Positions 1 through 10,352 of a stretch of DNA of 64,000 nt are shown in pieces. Each line of letters starts with the position of its first letter. Positions within the stretch are counted from its first letter, which is position 1. Position numbers and translations under genes: made by a program. The notes beneath the pieces were generated by a model. The model had not been told where the DNA came from. It searched no databases and saw only the letters and a list, made by a program, of their open reading frames with translations. The DNA comes from Blastomyces gilchristii SLH14081 (Eukaryota > Ascomycota > Eurotiomycetes > Onygenales > Ajellomycetaceae). The DNA is taken from positions 352,828-416,827 of the forward strand of contig NW_003101665.1 in assembly GCF_000003855.2 (NCBI RefSeq). Reading direction: 5' to 3'.

Positions 1-138
1 CTTACAGAATCTATTGAATATTGAGATATTAAAACTACATTTAATATATCTCACTGTGCAGAGATCAAAGGCTCAGTCAGATCTTGAGATATACTGATTT
101 TATAGTTGTTGTATTTGTCAATTAGGTATTAAGTATAG

Positions 139-421
139 TTGCTGAGATATCTCTTTATATTTTTCTGCTGAGAATGAGCCAGATTGGAAGAAGTGATACA
201 AGGGTGAGACTTAGTGTTGATGTCTTGGTACATCAAAGACAGAGAGGGTTTTTCACAGAGAATACACTTCAGATATGTTCATTGATTATGTGCTTGATAC
301 TATTGCTGAGATATCTTTTTGTATTTTTCTGTCAGAGGTGGGCCAGATTGAGAAGGACAGTATATGAGTGAGACTTGGCATTGATGTTTTGAAATATCAA
401 AGATAGACAGGGTTTTTGTGG
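139..421. repeat. Diverged 163-bp tandem duplication
   Basis: Two imperfect copies (about 139-258 and 302-421) share the order GCTGAGATATC, a GCCAGATTG block, a GTGAGACTT block and a final AGGGTTTTT block. The offset between the GCTGAGATATC blocks (141 and 304) is 163 bp. Both copies carry scattered C/T and G/A differences. No coding sense is visible, and this is probably part of a decayed element. Confidence 0.6.
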
Positions 422-479
422 AAGTTGCTTCTTAGATATCTTCACAATTACAGGTCAAGAATCTTTCAAAATCAAGAAG

Positions 480-800
480 ATTGATGCATATGGCTAGGTC
501 TCTTCATCTTACAATTTGTATGGCAATTTGGCCCAGGGTTGTGATGTGATAGGGGTGAACAGGGGATAATCCCACACAGGAGTTTTGAACAATGTCTGGT
601 TCATGTTTGGCTGGATAACTCCACCACCACACGGGGTATGCGGTCAGCGATGGGGTCAAAATGCTTGTATGATTGAGGGCTTTTCGATGGATCTATCGGC
701 GGGTTCTTATTCGAAAAATTGAGCGAGTTCGTGGTGGACCGCTTTGTATGAATTGACTTAGTCAAATGTTATATACTCTGGACTGTATTGACTGTGTTAA
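480..800. other. Moderately GC-rich unassigned segment
   Basis: This stretch still has CpG, CC and GG dinucleotides, unlike the sequence on either side, so it has decayed less. I see no convincing reading frame in it. It lies just upstream of a Helitron-type helicase fragment and may be an upstream part of the same element, but nothing in the sequence proves this. Confidence 0.35.
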
Positions 801-813
801 CCTTTCACTCTAT

Positions 814-1536
814 ATTCATTGAGCTGCTGACATCAGTGTGCTGTGTGAGAGAGTGTTTTCTACAGCTGAACTTAGAACTGCAGCAGTCTGCTCTGATTAC
901 TTTGAAAGCTGTGTCATTCTCACTGTATTAAATCAGAATGCATTCTGCATTAATGAATGAGTTATGACAGCCATGTCAGATGATGTTTATATGTTTTATA
1001 CTGCAGATATGACTCATACAGATGATCTGGCCCTGAGCTGTAAGAAGTTCTTCTGTGAATATCTGCCTGTTATTAACTGTTCAGTCCTGTCACTGTCTGT
1101 ATTGAGATTGAAAATGAGTACTTCTATTATGCTTCTGCATAATCTCTGACTGTCTGAAGAGCTCTGCAATGGCACAAGAATGATTGTTCAGCAGATGATA
1201 ATCTATTTACTTGAGATGAAGATTATATCTGACATGTATAAGAATTCAGTTCATATACTGTCACAGATTGATCTACATGCTCAATCTGTTGAGATTTCAT
1301 TTGACATGACTTACTGTCAGTTTCCAGTTCATTCATGTTTTATAATGATAATTAACAAGTCTCAGAGACAGTCTCTTTCTACAGTTAATATTAATCTCAG
1401 AAACTCTGTATTCTCACATGATCAGCTATACATTACACTCTCTTGAACTACAGATGTCAATCAGTTAACTGTCTTACTAGATGAGAATGATGAGAAATGT
1501 ACATTAAATGAGATATATCTGAAGATTCTACAGTTT
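814..1536 (+). pseudogene. Helitron-type Pif1 helicase, C-terminal fragment (decayed)
   Basis: Reading on the plus strand with a few stops gives the order of motifs typical of the C-terminal half of Pif1-like helicases in Helitrons. There is an ILTVLNQN segment (family ILTPRN), then LRLKMSTSIMLLHNL (family LRLKVGAPIMLLRNL), then LCNGTRMIV. QFPVHSCFIMIINKSQ follows (family QFPVR..FAMTINKAQGQ), and then FSHDQLYITLS (family FSHGQLYVALSR). The walker regions, the Rep nuclease and the N-terminus are missing or lie outside the window. In-frame stops and substitutions such as Gly to Glu/Arg/Asp fit C-to-T decay. It cannot be active. The family assignment rests on four consecutive motifs and I consider it secure; the element boundaries are unknown. 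Confidence 0.75.
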
Positions 1537-1900
1537 CTTAACTAATTCTTCTGCTACTGCTGTTTTTTCTTCATTATCTATACAATGTCATTATCAGATA
1601 TTAAAATAGAGGTCTTTGAACATGTAAAAAACTATCATTTCAATTTGACACTAACTATTAAAGAAAAGAAAAAAGCAATAATGTCTCATCAGACTCATTT
1701 TCACATCTTACATAGCTTATACAGCTCACTCACATCACTTTCTATTTTTCAAATTTTTTAATCAGAGCTGTAATGCCTGTAGAGATGCTCTATTGACTGA
1801 GCTAAGTCATCTGCAACAGACTCACAGCCTCATTTCACTCTCTATACAAATATTTCATCTCTTTCTTCATCTTACAGAGCTGATGCACCTCTGCTCACAG

Positions 1901-2416
1901 CTATAACAACTTTAACTCTGTGACTTCACTATCACTTACTTCATCATTCTTCTCTTCATTCTTCAGAGTTATAAATATTATCTGTTTCTTTTTAACTGAA
2001 CTGAATAGCTGAGCTGCCTGGCCTGGCTTCACACTGACAGTCTGCTTCTTTTTCTTTCTCTTCTTCTTCTCATTCTTCCCTGTATTGACAGGGGTGGGGG
2101 ACTGCTGATTCTCTGTTATTTTCATGTCAGTATATATGTTTTGCATATATATTTTGCTAATGAATTTACATGCTATAGAGATGATTTATTACTTATCAGG
2201 CTGCAAGCTGCAGTGTTTACTCAGTGAATTGTAGTGATAATTTACACAGACTCTCTTCAACATATCAGGGATTATAACACAGTTAATAAATAAACTGTGA
2301 TTCTTCTCACACAAGCTGCATGATGAAGTGGCTTTAATGTCATAACTGTGAACAAGTGCTGATTCTACATTTATTGCTCTTTTTAGCTGAGGCTCAAATT
2401 TCTCCTTATACAGCAC
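1901..2416 (-). pseudogene. Decayed DUF3716-like cysteine-rich ORF
   Basis: On the minus strand one frame runs from 2416 to 1901, broken by stops between 2189 and 2146. The first part holds a cysteine/histidine cluster, CSLCEKNHSLFINCV, followed by VCVNYHYN and KHCS. This resembles the C-x2-C...C...C-x2-C-H-Y...RCS arrangement that I associate with fungal DUF3716 proteins; a cysteine appears to be replaced by tyrosine in the CVNYHY part. The second part is lysine/glutamate rich (KKKRKKKK). DUF3716 genes are common in repeat-rich parts of Eurotiomycete genomes and their function is unknown. The assignment is tentative and depends on one motif. Confidence 0.45.
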
Positions 2417-3713
2417 TATATCTCTCTTAAGCTTTATCTCATACAGCTGTACAATGATCTCACTGTCTTTCTTAGCTATTTATTCTATCAGTAGCTGTAG
2501 TCTATGTTCAGGCAGTCATGTATTGACAGGCTGCTGATATGTCTGCTGAAAAGCAGATGCAGATGAGTTGATAAGCTACTGAGTCTTCAGAGCTCTCTGA
2601 GCTTGCTAAGCTTGCTCTGCACTATTATTAGCTGTAATTTCATAATTTCTGAGCTGTTGCTCTTTCAGTTCTCTACTTACATTCAGTCATTTTAACTGCT
2701 TCAATTATATTTCAGATGATTTGATAATTAATTGAAGTAAATTATAGCATGTTTCAATTGCTGACTATATATATTATAGTTCTAAGATCTTTATATGAGC
2801 TGTCTGACATTTAATTACATCTTACTTAAAGCTTCTAGATTAACTCTATAACACTCCTACAGTGTTATTCATCTTTTTTTTATATAGTTGTTCTTTATTA
2901 ACAGTTGTGAATTATATGGAATTCATCTATACAAGTCACGTGCAGCTGTTCATATTCATGAATATCTCATTATGTTCAATCTGAGAGATTAAACAGCACA
3001 TTTTTCAAGCTGAATAAGCGAGCGCAAGCGAGCGATTGAGGCTTGTTTATATTATTATATAGAAACAGACTTATATTCTCTATAATATCAAGACTCTGAA
3101 GAGGAAAAGTCTTGATAGAGAATATAAAGTAGTGTATATCTTAGCAGTTTCTATCTCATTCTTCTGCAGCAGTTATTGCAAAAAAAAAAAGATCTTAGAA
3201 ATAGTTTTTTACTTCTCTTGAAAAAGTAAGGTGTTTTTCTCTGAGTTTTACACAATATTCTTACAAAGAATTAAAAACAGAGTTGTTTTCTGTCATAATT
3301 TTCACATTCTTTTAAGTAAGAATTACTTTTTCAGTGACTGAAGAGCTTCATTAATAATTAATTCTTTTTTACACTCTTTATTAACTGATTTGAGTTGCAC
3401 ACTTGTTGTGTGAGGAGAATTGAATGATTTAGAATAAAATTGAATAGTGTTAATTAATTTCTCTGCAAAAAATTGATTTATTTTTTGTCAGTTTTTCTCT
3501 CAAAAACTGTCATATCATCTGATTGATTATCAATTGATATCATACTTTTTCTCACTGTATCTCAAGAAAGAGATTGTAAAGATTTTATTGATTTATCTTA
3601 AAAATCAATTTTAGTTTATTAGATTCTCTTCAAAAATCTAACCTAGTTACTGAACTAGTGTGAAAAAAAATCAGATGTTTTATATACAAAAGTCTTTTAT
3701 TCTTCTTTTAAAA
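2417..3713. other. AT-rich sequence with no recognised gene
   Basis: Decayed DNA lies between the DUF3716-like relic and the LINE. It holds poly(A/T) stretches (for example an A-run near 3180) and one short island rich in CpG at 3017-3035, where AAGCGAGCG occurs twice. The part nearest 3700 may be the LINE 5' untranslated region. Nothing coding is supported. Confidence 0.4.
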
Positions 3714-3872
3714 CAGTCTGACTAACTTTTCAATTGAAAACAGACTTAGAAATCTCTTAATTGAAACAGTCTGACCAACTTTTCAATTCAAAAGAGTTCA
3801 ATAAATATCTCAATTGAATCAGTCTGATCAACCTTTCATTGAGTAAGAACAATAAGTTCAAAAGTACACTCA
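3714..3872 (+). repeat. Three 53-bp tandem units upstream of LINE ORF1
   Basis: CAGTCTGA occurs at 3714, 3767 and 3820, exactly 53 bp apart. Each is followed by AACTTTTCAATT or a variant, and the first two by an AATTGAA block. The array ends about 10 bp before the proposed ATG of LINE ORF1 at 3882. Tandem monomers in the 5' leader occur in several LINEs and can act as promoters; that role is inference here. Confidence 0.7.
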
Positions 3873-3881
3873 GTTGATATG

Positions 3882-6000
3882 GAAAAAGATGCTTTCTCAA
3901 ATGCTATTCCTGAGATTGAAATTCTGAAGAGAAGAAAGAAAGAAGAAAAAGAGAAACAATAAGTTCTTGAAATACAGAAACTTGAAAAAGTAAGTAAAAT
4001 TCTTCAAAAGCAGTGTCTGAGTGAGATGAATGAAGAAGTTCTGTTAATTCTTCATACTCAGGCTAGACAACTACAGGAAGTGATCAAGTTCAAACTCGAA
4101 ATTTCAAACACAGTTCTAAAAACTTTAAAAATTCCTAATACAATCACTGACTCTTCAGTTTGCTCTTTTTTCTTTTCTACTTCTTCTTCTTCTTCTTCTT
4201 TAAATCAGAAGAAAACATATGCTCAAGTAGCTAGACTGACTGTGTGACCATGTCTGGGACCAGAACCAGATTTTTTGATAGTTTCATTATCAATTCAACT
4301 GATCCCATTACATAGTTTTAACATTAGATAGTAGTCTCATACTGTCCCAGTGAGACTTACTGTCTACTCTTGTCACATTTTCCAAATGAGACCATGATTT
4401 CCACTTCTCAATTTAAATTATTTTTATTGCTTTAAATGACTTTAAATCTCATTTGAGCATTACTAAAAAGCATTACTTTTTAAAAAATTAAAAATAGTCT
4501 AAAAGAAACCTTAAAATGTCTAAAAATAGTAACTTTATGCCAAGAATGAGACTAAATGAGATCAAATGAAACCACTTTCTAATTTTTTTCAAGTCATAGT
4601 TTCATTTTAAGATCTCATATATAGTCACTTTGCATGTTTTTTTAATGACTAGTCCCAGCGGGATTCACGGCAAGAAATGTATGAGACCAGATCAAATGAA
4701 ACCAAACGTGAAATTCATAGTCTCGGCGGCCAGTCTACAAGCAGCTGAATCTACTATCTCTAAATCTGCTGTCACTAAATCTGCTGTCTCAAAACCTGCT
4801 ATCTCAAAACATGCTCAGAATCCTGAGAAACCTGAGAAGAATAATGCTCATACTTCTATTGATAGAAAAGTGAAGAAAAAAATATAAAAGAAGAAAAACT
4901 TTCAAATCTTCAGAAATAGAAGACTTATTCTCAAAGTCTCAAATCAGGACATCTTGCAGAGAAATAAGCTAAACTTAAATCTCATTTTCAGAATTAGAAA
5001 TAAAATTAATCAGCAGTTCTTTTCTCAGTTAATGACTGATACTGAAGTTCAAAAACTAGTTATAGCTTCAATTAAGTCATTCTTCTTTGAAAACTTCATT
5101 ATTCTGACTACAATGTCTGAATTCAGTACAGAATTCCTTATTCAGAATAAGAATCTCTGAAAATCAGCAGTAGAATCTCTGTTAAACACAATAATTCTAT
5201 CTAAGAGAGATAAAAAGTGAGATAAATTTATTCTTTATAATATTTCAGTTCAAATCTTTGACTGTAAGAAAGAAATACTACTTCTTAAAAATGAATTAGA
5301 AGAATATAATTCTATTCAACTAAGAAAGAAGTCTATATAACTTAATTTAATTAAGTTCAGACAGAGTAGAAGAAATGCCTCTGTTCTAGTATATATAAAG
5401 ATACTTAAATAATCAAGAATCTCTGAAGTAAGAGTAGCAGATTTGAAAATGAGAGTTCATGAATACAAAGACTCAAGAATGAATCTCAAAGCTCAAACAT
5501 AGTGTTTAAACTGTCAAAAATATGAATACTTTGCAATCTCTTGTTTCAGAGACTCAAAATGCACATTCTGTGCTAGAGATCATAAAACTAGTGAGTATAG
5601 ATATGAAACATGCTTAAAAAGAGATGAAATATGTTAATATACTCTGCTTAAGTGCTTTATTTGCAAAGAAAAACATGCATCTAGCTCAAAAGAATGTGTA
5701 TTTATTTCAAGAACTCAGAAGAACTAAAGAAAAGATGAAGTTTAAAGTGAATCTAAAATTGAAGAGAAAAGTCAAGCTAGTAAATCTACAACAGCAAGCT
5801 TAAAAAGAAGAAATTCTCAACTATCTAGATCTTCAAACTTCAATTCTTCAGCTAAGTGTAAATAGAATTTAAATCCTCAAACTTCTGTTAAGATTAGAGA
5901 ATTGAGAAATGACTCTGATAATAAACTAGATATAATACAAGCAGTTAGGATTCCTACTTTTCAAAATAGTTATAATCTAGTATCTGATGATAGTGATTAG
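3882..6000 (+). pseudogene. LINE ORF1 (gag-like, CCHC knuckles), interrupted by a MITE
   Basis: The proposed start is the ATG at 3882. The N-terminal part is charged and probably coiled coil (KRRKKEEKEK), followed by a serine run and a KKTYAQVA segment typical of Tad-type ORF1. At this point a MITE is inserted (4232-4737), after which the frame resumes with AAESTISKSAV and alanine/serine repeats. The C-terminal part holds knuckles: CLNCQKYEYFAISC, CTFCARDHKTSEYRYETC and CFICKEKHASSSKEC, i.e. CCHC-type fingers, the first with His replaced by Tyr. Such fingers bind element RNA in the ribonucleoprotein particle. Several in-frame stops (for example near 3959, 5158 and 5338) disable it. The frame closes near 6000, about 30 bp before ORF2. 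Confidence 0.75.
4232..4737 (+). mobile_element. MITE copy 1 (hAT type), inside LINE ORF1
   Basis: This 506-bp element starts TAGACTGACTG and ends CGGCCAGTCTA, so the termini are inverted repeats of about 11 bp (TAGACTGRCCG consensus). The flanks are CAAGTAGC (4224-4231) and CAAGCAGC (4738-4745), an 8-bp target duplication with one C/T difference, typical of hAT transposition. It has no coding capacity. The surrounding ORF1 reads through if the element is removed, which dates the insertion after the LINE. Confidence 0.9.
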
Positions 6001-6029
6001 ATTCTACTCTATCTCTACTCTCTTTTAGT

Positions 6030-9000
6030 ATGAATATACAACAAAAACAACAAAAAAAGTTTAAAAACTCTTCAAAATCAAATTTATTCAAAATAATATG
6101 AATAGAGACTCAAATTGCATTTATTCTTGTCTTCAGATTATATTTGAATAAAAAGTTGACTTCATACTTCTTCAAGAATCACACTTTGATACTGAGTAAA
6201 AGTACATTATTTCTTATTCAAGATATTACTGCTTTCTTTCTGAAAAATCTGAGATAAAATCAAGAGTAGTGATCTATGAGAGAAATAGATCAAGATATCA
6301 ATTTAATTTGAGATTTGATATCATATCTGACTCTGATATTCTAGTGAGTGATATTATACATAAAGAGAATGAGTTTAATACTATTTAACTTATAAATATC
6401 TATAATCAAAAGTCATTGAAAGAAAACAAGAATATCTGAATAATTAACAGAGAATTTTTGAATATAACTTTCTTAAAAAACTTCATAATTGTAGAAGACT
6501 TCAATACATATCATCTCTAATAAAACTCAGAGTGCACAAGAGCAGTAAGAGCAGATAAACTGATTAAATAAACTTTTAAACATTTAATAGATTTAGTTAA
6601 CAAGTCTGATTAACAAACATTCTTTAGAAAAGACATGAAACAGAAATCTATTATAGATCTAACTTTCATATCATAAAATCTAATTGAAAAAAGACTTATA
6701 AACTGATTTATTGATTCAAATGAAACCTCAGAATCAGATCATGAGATCATTCAATTTGATATTGAACTGAGTGAAAAACAAAGAAGTGAAAATCCTCTTC
6801 TCTCTAATCAGTATAACTTTGAAAAAGCTGATTAAAAAGCAGTTGAAGAAAGAGTAAAACAGCTGAAATCTGAAAGATAGAGTAAGCTCTATTGAAATCA
6901 AAGTCAAGATATCTCAAATGAAATGCTTGAGAATAGAGTAAAGCTGATTACATCTATTCTTCTAACAAGTATTGAAGAAAATATTTCAAAGAAAAAGTCT
7001 TCTGAGTATTTCAAACCTTGATGAAATGACAATATCACTTCTAAAAGAAAGCAATTAGTCACTACTAAGAGAGATTGAAAGAATAACTCAATATCTGATA
7101 AAGAGTTCAAAGCTATTTGAAATGAATATTTTTCAGATATTAAAAGAGTCAAAACAGATTGCTAAAACAAATTTCTTGAAGAAGCATAAGAAAAAGAAGT
7201 CTTTAAAGTCTTTAACTATACTATAACAAGAAGTGTAGCAAAGCTTTCAATCTTAGAATATGAATTTCAGAATGAATTGTATACAGCAAACTCTTTTGAG
7301 GAAAAATATCAAGCTTTTATAAGAATTCTCTTTCAAAACTTATCACATTTAGAAGAGAAAAATATGTCATTTCATGAATATATTGATGAAAATAACTGAG
7401 AATGACCTGAGCTTACATGTGATGAACTAGAGTCAGTAATATTCTCAAGTTCAATTAAGACTGCTGCAGGGCCTGATTCAATTAATCACTTGATTATTCA
7501 AAACATATATTCCTACTTAAAAAATGAATATTTTGAGCTCTTTTTCAATCTTTTAAAAAATAGTTATTATTCTGAATGCTGAAGAGAAGCTACTGAAGTA
7601 ATCCTTGCAAAACCTAATAGAAAAGCTTTAATTTCTAAGTTATATAGAGTAATATCTCTGTTGAACTGTTTGAGAATAATTCTAGAAAAGATAATAGCTA
7701 CTAGATTATCTTTTATAAGCTCTACTAGTAATTCTCTTCTATTTAATAAATAAATGAGAGATAGAAAACAATGTTCTGCAATTGATACTGTTCTTTCAGT
7801 TATTCATAATATTTAAGTAACAAAGCATGAAGACCTGGTCTCAACTGCAGTTTTTATTGATATAAAAGATGCATTTAATCATGTTTCAAAGTCTAAGATA
7901 ATTCAAACTTTGAAGATGTTAAAACTGCCACTTTCTCTAATTAAATGAGTTAATTATTTTATATCTAAAAGAATTATACAACTATTCTTTGATGAAAGAA
8001 AACAAGATAAAACTGAGATAAAAATAGAAGTATCATAAGAATCTTCAATCTCATCTGTTTTATTTGCAATATACACTGTATATCTATTCAAGAATAGAGA
8101 GATGAAAATAGTGAGATCTTCAAGTTATATAGATAATATTGATCTACTCTACAGTTCAAAGATAATCAAAGAGAATTTAGCAGTGATTGAAAAAGTAGTA
8201 AAGAAAATCTTTGTTAGATCAGATATCAATCTAATTTAATTTAATATAAATAAAACTGAGTTAATTCACTTTTTTCTCAGATTTAATGAGAAAGAACTAA
8301 GTCTAACCCTTTTGAATAAACAGATTAAAGCCAGTTTGAATGACAAATAACTAAGAGTATAATTAAACTCTAAGTTGAATTTTAAATATCATATTCAATA
8401 AAGAATCATCAAGGCAGAGAGACTACTGAATAGTATAATCAGACTATTAAATACTGAGAGAGATCTATTCTTTCAGACTATGAGATAATTATACATAGTC
8501 TGTATTATCTCAGTAGCTGATTATGAAGTTCAAGTTTGATGAAATAATCAAGATAACTTCACTGAACTCTTTCAAAGTCTATAAAACAGAGTGTTGAGAA
8601 GAATTCTGAGAGTATTTAAATCATCTTCTATTAAAGCAATGAAAATTAAAGCTTCAATTTCATCTTCTATTATTCACTTTGAAAAGGCCTGTATAAACTA
8701 TACTCTGAGAGATATGAAGATGAGCTGAAATTATATAATCAGAGAAAGAGTCTCTTCTTCATTTTTATCAGTTAACTTAGAAAATGAACTGAATTGAAAT
8801 AGATTTCTTGATTGAAATGAGAATAATACTTTAAAGAAAATGCTCTTTTAACTGTATAGACTATGTTCACTTATTAAAAATTAATTTTCTTCATTAAATA
8901 TTGAGAAAATTGATCATGAGAAGATATCTCTCTGAAGAGAACAGCTGAAATCTCTTCTAAACTTATAAATAAGTGAACTATCTAAACAGAGAGAATATGA

Positions 9001-9973
9001 ACAGTATTTGAAGAAGATCTCTACAATCAATATAAAAGACTCTATTCTGATTTACTCAGATGACTCAAAAAATGAGAATTTGAATAGATTAGGTACAGGC
9101 ATTGCTTATACTGAAGATAATATCAATTTTATCTCAGATTTCTGAAATTTAGACTGTGAATCTGAAGTCTTTGATGCTGAACTATTTATAATAGTGAAAG
9201 CTTTCAAACTCATTGAAATAAAATCTTATAAAAGAGGAAACAGTTTGAAAGAGGCATGAATATTCTCTGATAGTCAAGCTGCTTTAAAAAGACTTAGAAA
9301 TAGTCAGATTCATAATAATCAAATGAATCTTGAACTGATTTTAAACTCTGTTTTGAAAATTCAAAAGAGAAGAATATCAAAACTGATAATTCATCTGTAT
9401 TGAGTTCCTGCTTATATAAATATTTATGACAATGAATTGACTGATTCAGCTGTAAAAAAGAGTTCAGAATTAAGCAGATCTATTCAAAAAACAGTGTTCT
9501 GGTCTTTTATAAAGAGAAAGATAAAAGAATCTTGTTTAAATAAGTGAAATGAAAGCTGATAGAAATAAAAGAAGAGTATACATTATTCAAGATTTGAGAC
9601 AAAATCCCAGTGAAAATCTTGTTCAATTAAATGTAAAAAGAAAATATTCTCATCTATAATTCAGCTGAAACTAGGATATGGTTATTTCAAACCCTATATA
9701 CAAAGATTTGATGACAGATTTGATTCAATAGAGTGCTCATTCTGCAATGCAAATGAAAATCCTGAGTATATTATAATACATTGTGCATTATACAATAGTT
9801 TCAGAGTCAGATTAAAGAAGAAGTATGATTTAAATCAATTAAATATGAGGTTCTTATTCTCAACTGAGACAGGAATTAAATACTTAATAGACTTTCTATC
9901 AGAAACTCAAGCAGCTATAAGAAAATAACTGAATTCAGAAGTATCTGAATATGAAGAGGTGAAAATTGATTAG
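6030..9973 (+). pseudogene. LINE ORF2: endonuclease, reverse transcriptase, RNase H (decayed)
   Basis: An apurinic-type endonuclease is seen around 6480-6760 (DFNTYH, then IDLTF and ESDHEIIQF, matching family GDFNxHH, DLTF and SDH). Reverse transcriptase lies around 7440-8330: KTAAGPDSI, LAKPNRKALISKLYR, AVFIDIKDAFNHVS and the catalytic block SSYIDNIDLLY, where the family has F/YxDD; here the second Asp is Asn, a G-to-A change. RNase H lies around 9050-9450: YSDDSK, EVFDAELF, IFSDSQAALKRL and a VPAYINIYDNELTDSAVKK block. A C-terminal CSFCNANENPEYIIIHC motif near 9735 is typical of Tad-like LINEs. Many Trp positions are TGA. The exact frame relationship across the whole ORF was not checked base by base, and the boundaries are approximate. 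Confidence 0.8.
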
Positions 9974-10334
9974 ATATAGTCTGTTAAAACAGCTATACAC
10001 TATCTTTTAATAATTTTATTTTATTATAGTCTCTCTTTACTGTACTTGTTTCTTTCTGTTCTTGTCTATCTATCTATTTAATTTGTCTATCTTTAAGACT
10101 ATATTCTCTTTTCCTTTGTCATGATATTTTCAAATGATTTTAAAGTATCAGAAGGTGTTGAAATACTGCAATTTGTAAACAGTTTTTATATTCTGAGCTG
10201 GAATTTTCTGATTTTGCATATCTGAAATTGATAAATGTATAATAGTTGACTCTATAGATATAGGAAAAACCCTGAGATCTAAAGATTCTTAGATAGATGT
10301 CATAGTCTCTGACTGCATACATCTATAATTGAAG

Positions 10335-10352
10335 AATAATAATAATAATAAC
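10335..10352. repeat. (AAT)n tail at LINE 3' end
   Basis: An uninterrupted AATAAT run is followed at once by sequence homologous to gypsy family B (compare the minus strand near 49.3 kb). This marks the LINE 3' end and suggests that the LINE inserted into, or recombined with, a family-B gypsy copy. Confidence 0.65.

Larger units (their letters stand above)
3882..10352 (+). mobile_element. Tad-like LINE (non-LTR retrotransposon), near full length, inactivated
   Basis: The order is tandem leader, ORF1 with zinc knuckles, ORF2 with endonuclease, reverse transcriptase, RNase H and a C-terminal zinc-knuckle-like motif, then a short 3' UTR ending in an (AAT)n run at about 10335-10352. This layout is that of Tad/I-clade LINEs of filamentous fungi. 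The body is about 6.0 kb once the 506-bp MITE inserted in ORF1 (4232-4737) is removed. Long stretches stay readable and most breaks are single stop codons, many of them TGA where tryptophan is expected and TAA/TAG where glutamine is expected. That indicates decay by transitions rather than indels. The element cannot be mobile. The 5' end is uncertain; the 3' end is supported by the microsatellite tail next to gypsy sequence. Confidence 0.85.

Noticed and set aside
814..960. hAT dimerisation domain (CERVFSTAEL resembles the hAT ERVFS motif)
   Set aside because: The same frame continues into ILTVLNQN, LRLKMSTSIMLL, NGTRMIV and INKSQ, which are Pif1/Helitron helicase motifs in the right order. 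The hAT resemblance is limited to a few residues.
4630..4887. Open frame spanning the MITE end and LINE ORF1 as a separate gene
   Set aside because: The frame starts inside the MITE and continues into LINE ORF1, so it is a fusion by insertion, not a gene.
6030..9973. Alternative genetic code or mitochondrial DNA (TGA read as Trp) in the AT-rich blocks
   Set aside because: The genes are nuclear transposons, TAA/TAG stops also occur at Gln positions, and Gly/Pro/Arg codons are changed too. C-to-T decay explains all of these; the adjacent host genes use the standard code.
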